NCBI GenBank assembly: GCA_900539265.1
Contig: UQBM01000011.1
Coordinates: forward strand, 1-63,115
Direction: 5' to 3'
DNA from: an uncultured Mollicutes bacterium
GTDB lineage: Bacteria; Bacillota_I; Bacilli_A; ML615J-28; CAG-313
DNA length: 63,115 bases
The notes below the pieces were generated by a model. The model was given only the letters and a program-made list of their open reading frames with translations, ran no database searches and was not told where the DNA came from. Below are positions 60,578 through 63,115 of the stretch, piece after piece; the first letter of the stretch is position 1, and every line of letters begins with the position of its first letter. A program made the position numbers and the translations under genes.

Positions 60578-60668
60578 GCAAATAGATTAAGAATATTTTT
60601 CCAAAAAAATGTTAATATTTTTCTTGCAATTTTATTAAAATTGTGATAAGTTAAACTGAGGTGAATTT

Positions 60669-61178
60669 ATGCCATATTTAATACTTACTATTGTGCTAAT
60701 TATAATTATATTTGTTATTATTTCTTCATTTATGCCGAAAATAAAAACTAAAAAAGTCTACGAAGAACTTCAAGATTACTTAAAAAAATCTAATCTAAAA
60801 TATTCTATTGAAAAAGTAAAAAATGACATTTTTGACGTTAAATTATATATTAATTCTAATCTTTATTATATTAAATTTCTAAATGTACCAACCTATAGTG
60901 AAATTCAAATAAATAATAAAACCACTTGGGAATTAAAATATGGTGCTAAAGATCATCCTGGAAAAGCTCAACCCCACAAACGTTACTTAAGTGAAATTTC
61001 ATCTTTTCTGGGAACTGATTTTGGTGATAATATCAATAAAATTATTATTGTTTTTCCTAAACCTAAAAAAATTGTTAAGTATATTAATGAATCTGAAATA
61101 ATATTTGTCAATAGTAAAACCAATTTATATGGAACTCGTATTATTTCTAAAGACAATTTTGGCTTATTTAAAAAATAA
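60669..61178 (+). CDS. Single-TM protein of unknown function
   Basis: 169 residues: an N-terminal TM (about 3-22) and a cytoplasmic or surface domain with a helix (KKVYEELQDYLKKSNLKYSIEKV) then strands FDVKLYI, YYIKFLNV, KTTWELKYG, a RYLSEISSFL helix and KIIIVFPKPKKIVKYI...SEIIFV. The strand pattern with KTTWELKYG recalls small nuclease-like (NERD/PD-(D/E)XK) folds but no catalytic set is certain. It is the only plus-strand gene right of the strand switch. GAGGTGA precedes ATG 60669; TTGCAA at 60624-60629 may be its -35. Confidence 0.65.
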   Translation: MPYLILTIVLIIIIFVIISSFMPKIKTKKVYEELQDYLKKSNLKYSIEKVKNDIFDVKLYINSNLYYIKFLNVPTYSEIQINNKTTWELKYGAKDHPGKAQPHKRYLSEISSFLGTDFGDNINKIIIVFPKPKKIVKYINESEIIFVNSKTNLYGTRIISKDNFGLFKK

Positions 61179-61228
61179 AAACTTATATGATATCAGTTTT
61201 TGATTTTTATATAAGTTTTTATTTTTAT
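61178..61228. terminator. Bidirectional terminator between convergent genes
   Basis: AAAAACTTATAT (61178-61189) pairs with ATATAAGTTTTT (61210-61221), with runs of T on both strands. It ends the orphan from the left and proS from the right. Confidence 0.75.
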
Positions 61229-62934
61229 TTGATATTTTCTACTTGTTTTTTTATAAATTCAATCGCCTCATCATAAGAAAGTTCCAATTTTTCTAATGTA
61301 CGACGCTTTTTCAATTCACAAATATTTTCACTAGCTTTTCTTCCAATTGTTATAATATATGGAATACCAATCAATTCCCAATCTTTAAATTTAAATCCAG
61401 GTTTTGCTTCACGATCATCTAATATAATTTCGACTTTTGTATCATTCAATCGATTATAAATATAATCAGAACCTTTTTTTATTAATTCATCTTCATAATT
61501 AATTGGTACAATAACAACATGATAAGGTGCAATGTTGAGTGGCCATATAATTCCAAATTCATCATGATTTTGTTCAATGATGCTTGACATCGTTCTTGTA
61601 ACACCAATTCCATAACATCCCATAACAATTGGAATATTATTACCCAATTCATCTTGGTATGTACACTTTAATGGTAAAGAATATTTCGTACCCAATTTAA
61701 AAATTTGACCCATCTCTATTCCTTTTTCCATTTTAAGGGGATTACCACAAATAGGACATAAATCATTTTTACTGACAATTCGTAAATCAAAAACTTCCCC
61801 ATCAAAATCACGTTTAAAATTTACACAAGTTAAATGATAATCTTTTTTATTAGCACCAACTACAATATTATGCATATAAGCAACTTCTTCATCAACTAAT
61901 GTTTTAATATTAAGTCCTACCGGACCAACAAAACCCTCAAAAGAATGAATTTCTAAAATATCTTCAGCTGTGGCAAGAACTAATTCATGCTCTGCAATCT
62001 TTAAAGCATTAATTACTTTAATCGGATTTACTTCTCTATCACCTCTTACCATTACTAAAACAAGTTCGTTATTAGCAAGATTGCGATAAACCATTGACTT
62101 TACAATATCTTTTTTATTTAATTTTAAAAAATCACTGACTTCATCAATCGTTTTTTTGTTAGGAGTTAAGACTAATTCCATAGTTTTTTCTTCAATATTA
62201 TCATGATATAAATCAATCTTTGCTTGTGCTTTTTCTTCATCTGCTGCATAATTGCAATTTTCACAATAAATAATATCACTTTCACCAATATCTGAAAGAG
62301 CCATAAATTGATGTGAACCATCACCACCTATAGCACCAGTATCGGCCAATACAACTTTATAATCAATTCCAAGACGTGTAAAAATTTTTTCATAAGTCTT
62401 ATACATCAATTCATATGATTGATTTAATCCTTCTTCATTTAAATCAAATGAATAGGAATCTTTCATAATAAACTCTCGCCCTCGCATGAGACCAAAACGT
62501 GGTCGTAATTCATCACGATATTTTGTTTGAATTTGATATAAATTAATAGGCAAGTTTTTCCTAGATTTTATTTCATTTTTTACCAAATCAGTGAAAATTT
62601 CTTCATGAGTAGGACCAAGACAAAATTCACGATTATGTCGATCCTTAAATCTCATAAGTTCTGGACCATATTTTTGCCATCTACCAGATGCTTCCCATAA
62701 TTCCTTAGGTTGAATAGCACTTGATAATATTTGAAGAGCACCAGCTCTATCCATTTCATCTATAATAATATTTTCAATTTTATTAAGAGTTCTAAGACCA
62801 AGTGGTAAATAATTATATACTCCTGCAACTAATTTTCTAATCATTCCAGCTCTAATTAAAAGAATATGGCTTGAGATAATTGCCTCATTTGGTGCTTCTT
62901 TTAATGTAGATATTAGCATTTTGCTTGCTTTCAT
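61225..62934 (-). CDS. proS: Prolyl-tRNA synthetase (bacterial type with editing insert)
   Basis: GGAGG 7 bases upstream sets the ATG at 62934 (an in-frame upstream codon at 62955 lies before that site); 569 residues. Class II synthetase: motif 1 region near 60-80, motif 2 RPRFGLMRGREFIMKDSYSFD, the INS editing domain (about 220-390) with CENCNYAADEEKA, motif 3 MGCYGIGVTRT and a C-terminal anticodon-binding domain (EIILDDREAKPGFKFKDWELIGIP). An extended -10 (TGATATAAT, minus strand, near 62961-62968) is just upstream, so it has its own promoter. Confidence 0.97.
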   Translation of the reverse strand: MKASKMLISTLKEAPNEAIISSHILLIRAGMIRKLVAGVYNYLPLGLRTLNKIENIIIDEMDRAGALQILSSAIQPKELWEASGRWQKYGPELMRFKDRHNREFCLGPTHEEIFTDLVKNEIKSRKNLPINLYQIQTKYRDELRPRFGLMRGREFIMKDSYSFDLNEEGLNQSYELMYKTYEKIFTRLGIDYKVVLADTGAIGGDGSHQFMALSDIGESDIIYCENCNYAADEEKAQAKIDLYHDNIEEKTMELVLTPNKKTIDEVSDFLKLNKKDIVKSMVYRNLANNELVLVMVRGDREVNPIKVINALKIAEHELVLATAEDILEIHSFEGFVGPVGLNIKTLVDEEVAYMHNIVVGANKKDYHLTCVNFKRDFDGEVFDLRIVSKNDLCPICGNPLKMEKGIEMGQIFKLGTKYSLPLKCTYQDELGNNIPIVMGCYGIGVTRTMSSIIEQNHDEFGIIWPLNIAPYHVVIVPINYEDELIKKGSDYIYNRLNDTKVEIILDDREAKPGFKFKDWELIGIPYIITIGRKASENICELKKRRTLEKLELSYDEAIEFIKKQVENIK

Positions 62935-63115
62935 AGTAATTCCTCCATAAAACATTATTTATTATATCACAATACCATCAATTTTTCTAATGATTTACTA
63001 ATCAATTCTTGATATATAGATAGATATTATAGATTATTTTTTAAAAAGATTATAGATAAATGAACTGATGTCTGTCAAGTAGACAGATAATAAAAATAAA
63101 AATTTATGCCAGTAA
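62935..63115. other. Upstream region of proS to window end
   Basis: 180 AT-rich bases. Apart from the proS promoter and ribosome site, it contains a short inverted repeat TCTGTC/GACAGA (63073-63087) without a following T-run. No gene start is visible. Confidence 0.4.

Noticed and set aside
63070..63090. Terminator at the window end
   Set aside because: TCTGTC/GACAGA is a short inverted repeat but no T-run follows on either strand, so termination is not supported.
1..63115. Possible use of TGA as tryptophan (code 4)
   Set aside because: All large genes read through with TGG as Trp and stop normally, and three genes end in TGA within ATGA overlaps, so the standard bacterial code fits.
1..63115. 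CRISPR arrays, rRNA, complete tRNA genes, insertion sequences
   Set aside because: I looked for regularly spaced repeats, rRNA cores, cloverleaf signatures and transposase motifs, and found none beyond the isolated T-arm-like hairpin near 31.73 kb.

Overview
The window is a very AT-rich piece of a low-GC Gram-positive (Bacillota) chromosome. It combines a complete-looking set of Bacilli housekeeping genes with peptidoglycan synthesis (SpoVD-like PBP, MurE, MraY, MurD, D-Ala carboxypeptidase), anaerobic metabolism (class III ribonucleotide reductase NrdD/NrdG, pyruvate phosphate dikinase) and several genes named for sporulation (spoIVFA, spoIVFB, spmA, spmB, spoIIM). The genes read cleanly in the standard bacterial code and TGA is used as a stop, so this is not a code-4 mollicute. 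Gene content suggests an anaerobic, probably gut-associated lineage of Bacilli near Erysipelotrichales/RF39; that placement is inference. No rRNA, complete tRNA, insertion sequence, prophage or CRISPR array was seen.

Layout. 0-3.9 kb: a secreted two-domain esterase of foreign-looking composition, an aldose-1-epimerase-like gene and mscL. 4.0-9.9 kb: a tight three-gene operon of a secreted MACPF (perforin-like) protein, a fused ABC ATPase/FtsX-type permease and a secreted Ig-like-domain protein; this is the most system-like accessory locus. 10.3-15.9 kb: a shortened mur cluster. 16-19.6 kb: a GltD-like flavoprotein and a fused NadD-NadE. 19.9-26.1 kb: T-box, valS, folC, radC, spoIVFA and a frameshifted spoIVFB. 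26.2-35.3 kb: accessory block (LRR protein, ppdK, lipoprotein, XRE regulator, GT8/acyltransferase/CrtO-like cluster, coiled-coil protein). 35.4-38.5 kb: rplU-prp-rpmA-obg and an ECF S component. 38.6-49.9 kb: mutS-mutL-miaA, dacF/B-spmA-spmB-rluB, PAP2, a degenerate Fic-like protein and a PHP phosphatase. 50.5-63 kb, almost all on the minus strand: lysophospholipase-like gene, deoB, xerD, spoIIM, hemW, lepA, an orphan, nrdG, nrdD, an orphan on plus, and proS.

Large-scale structure. Nearly all genes left of 49.9 kb point right and nearly all genes right of 50.5 kb point left. In the 610-bp gap between them lies a 28-bp sequence (50264-50291) that matches the Bacillus subtilis dif site, as I remember it, at 26 of 28 positions, with an identical central hexamer. 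xerD, which encodes one of the two recombinases expected to act there, is about 2.3 kb away. I read this as the replication terminus/chromosome dimer resolution site.

How the genes work together. Several blocks keep the ancestral Bacilli order (valS-folC-radC-spoIVFAB / rplU-prp-rpmA-obg; dac-spmA-spmB-rluB; spoIIM-xerD-deoB; hemW beside lepA). Operons are compact, with 4-17 bp overlaps, and intrinsic terminators often contain the stop codon of the gene they end. Promoters of the form TTGNNN-17-TATAAT are visible before most transcription units. Regulatory RNA is visible at valS (T-box, specifier GUA) and probably at rplU (L21 leader).
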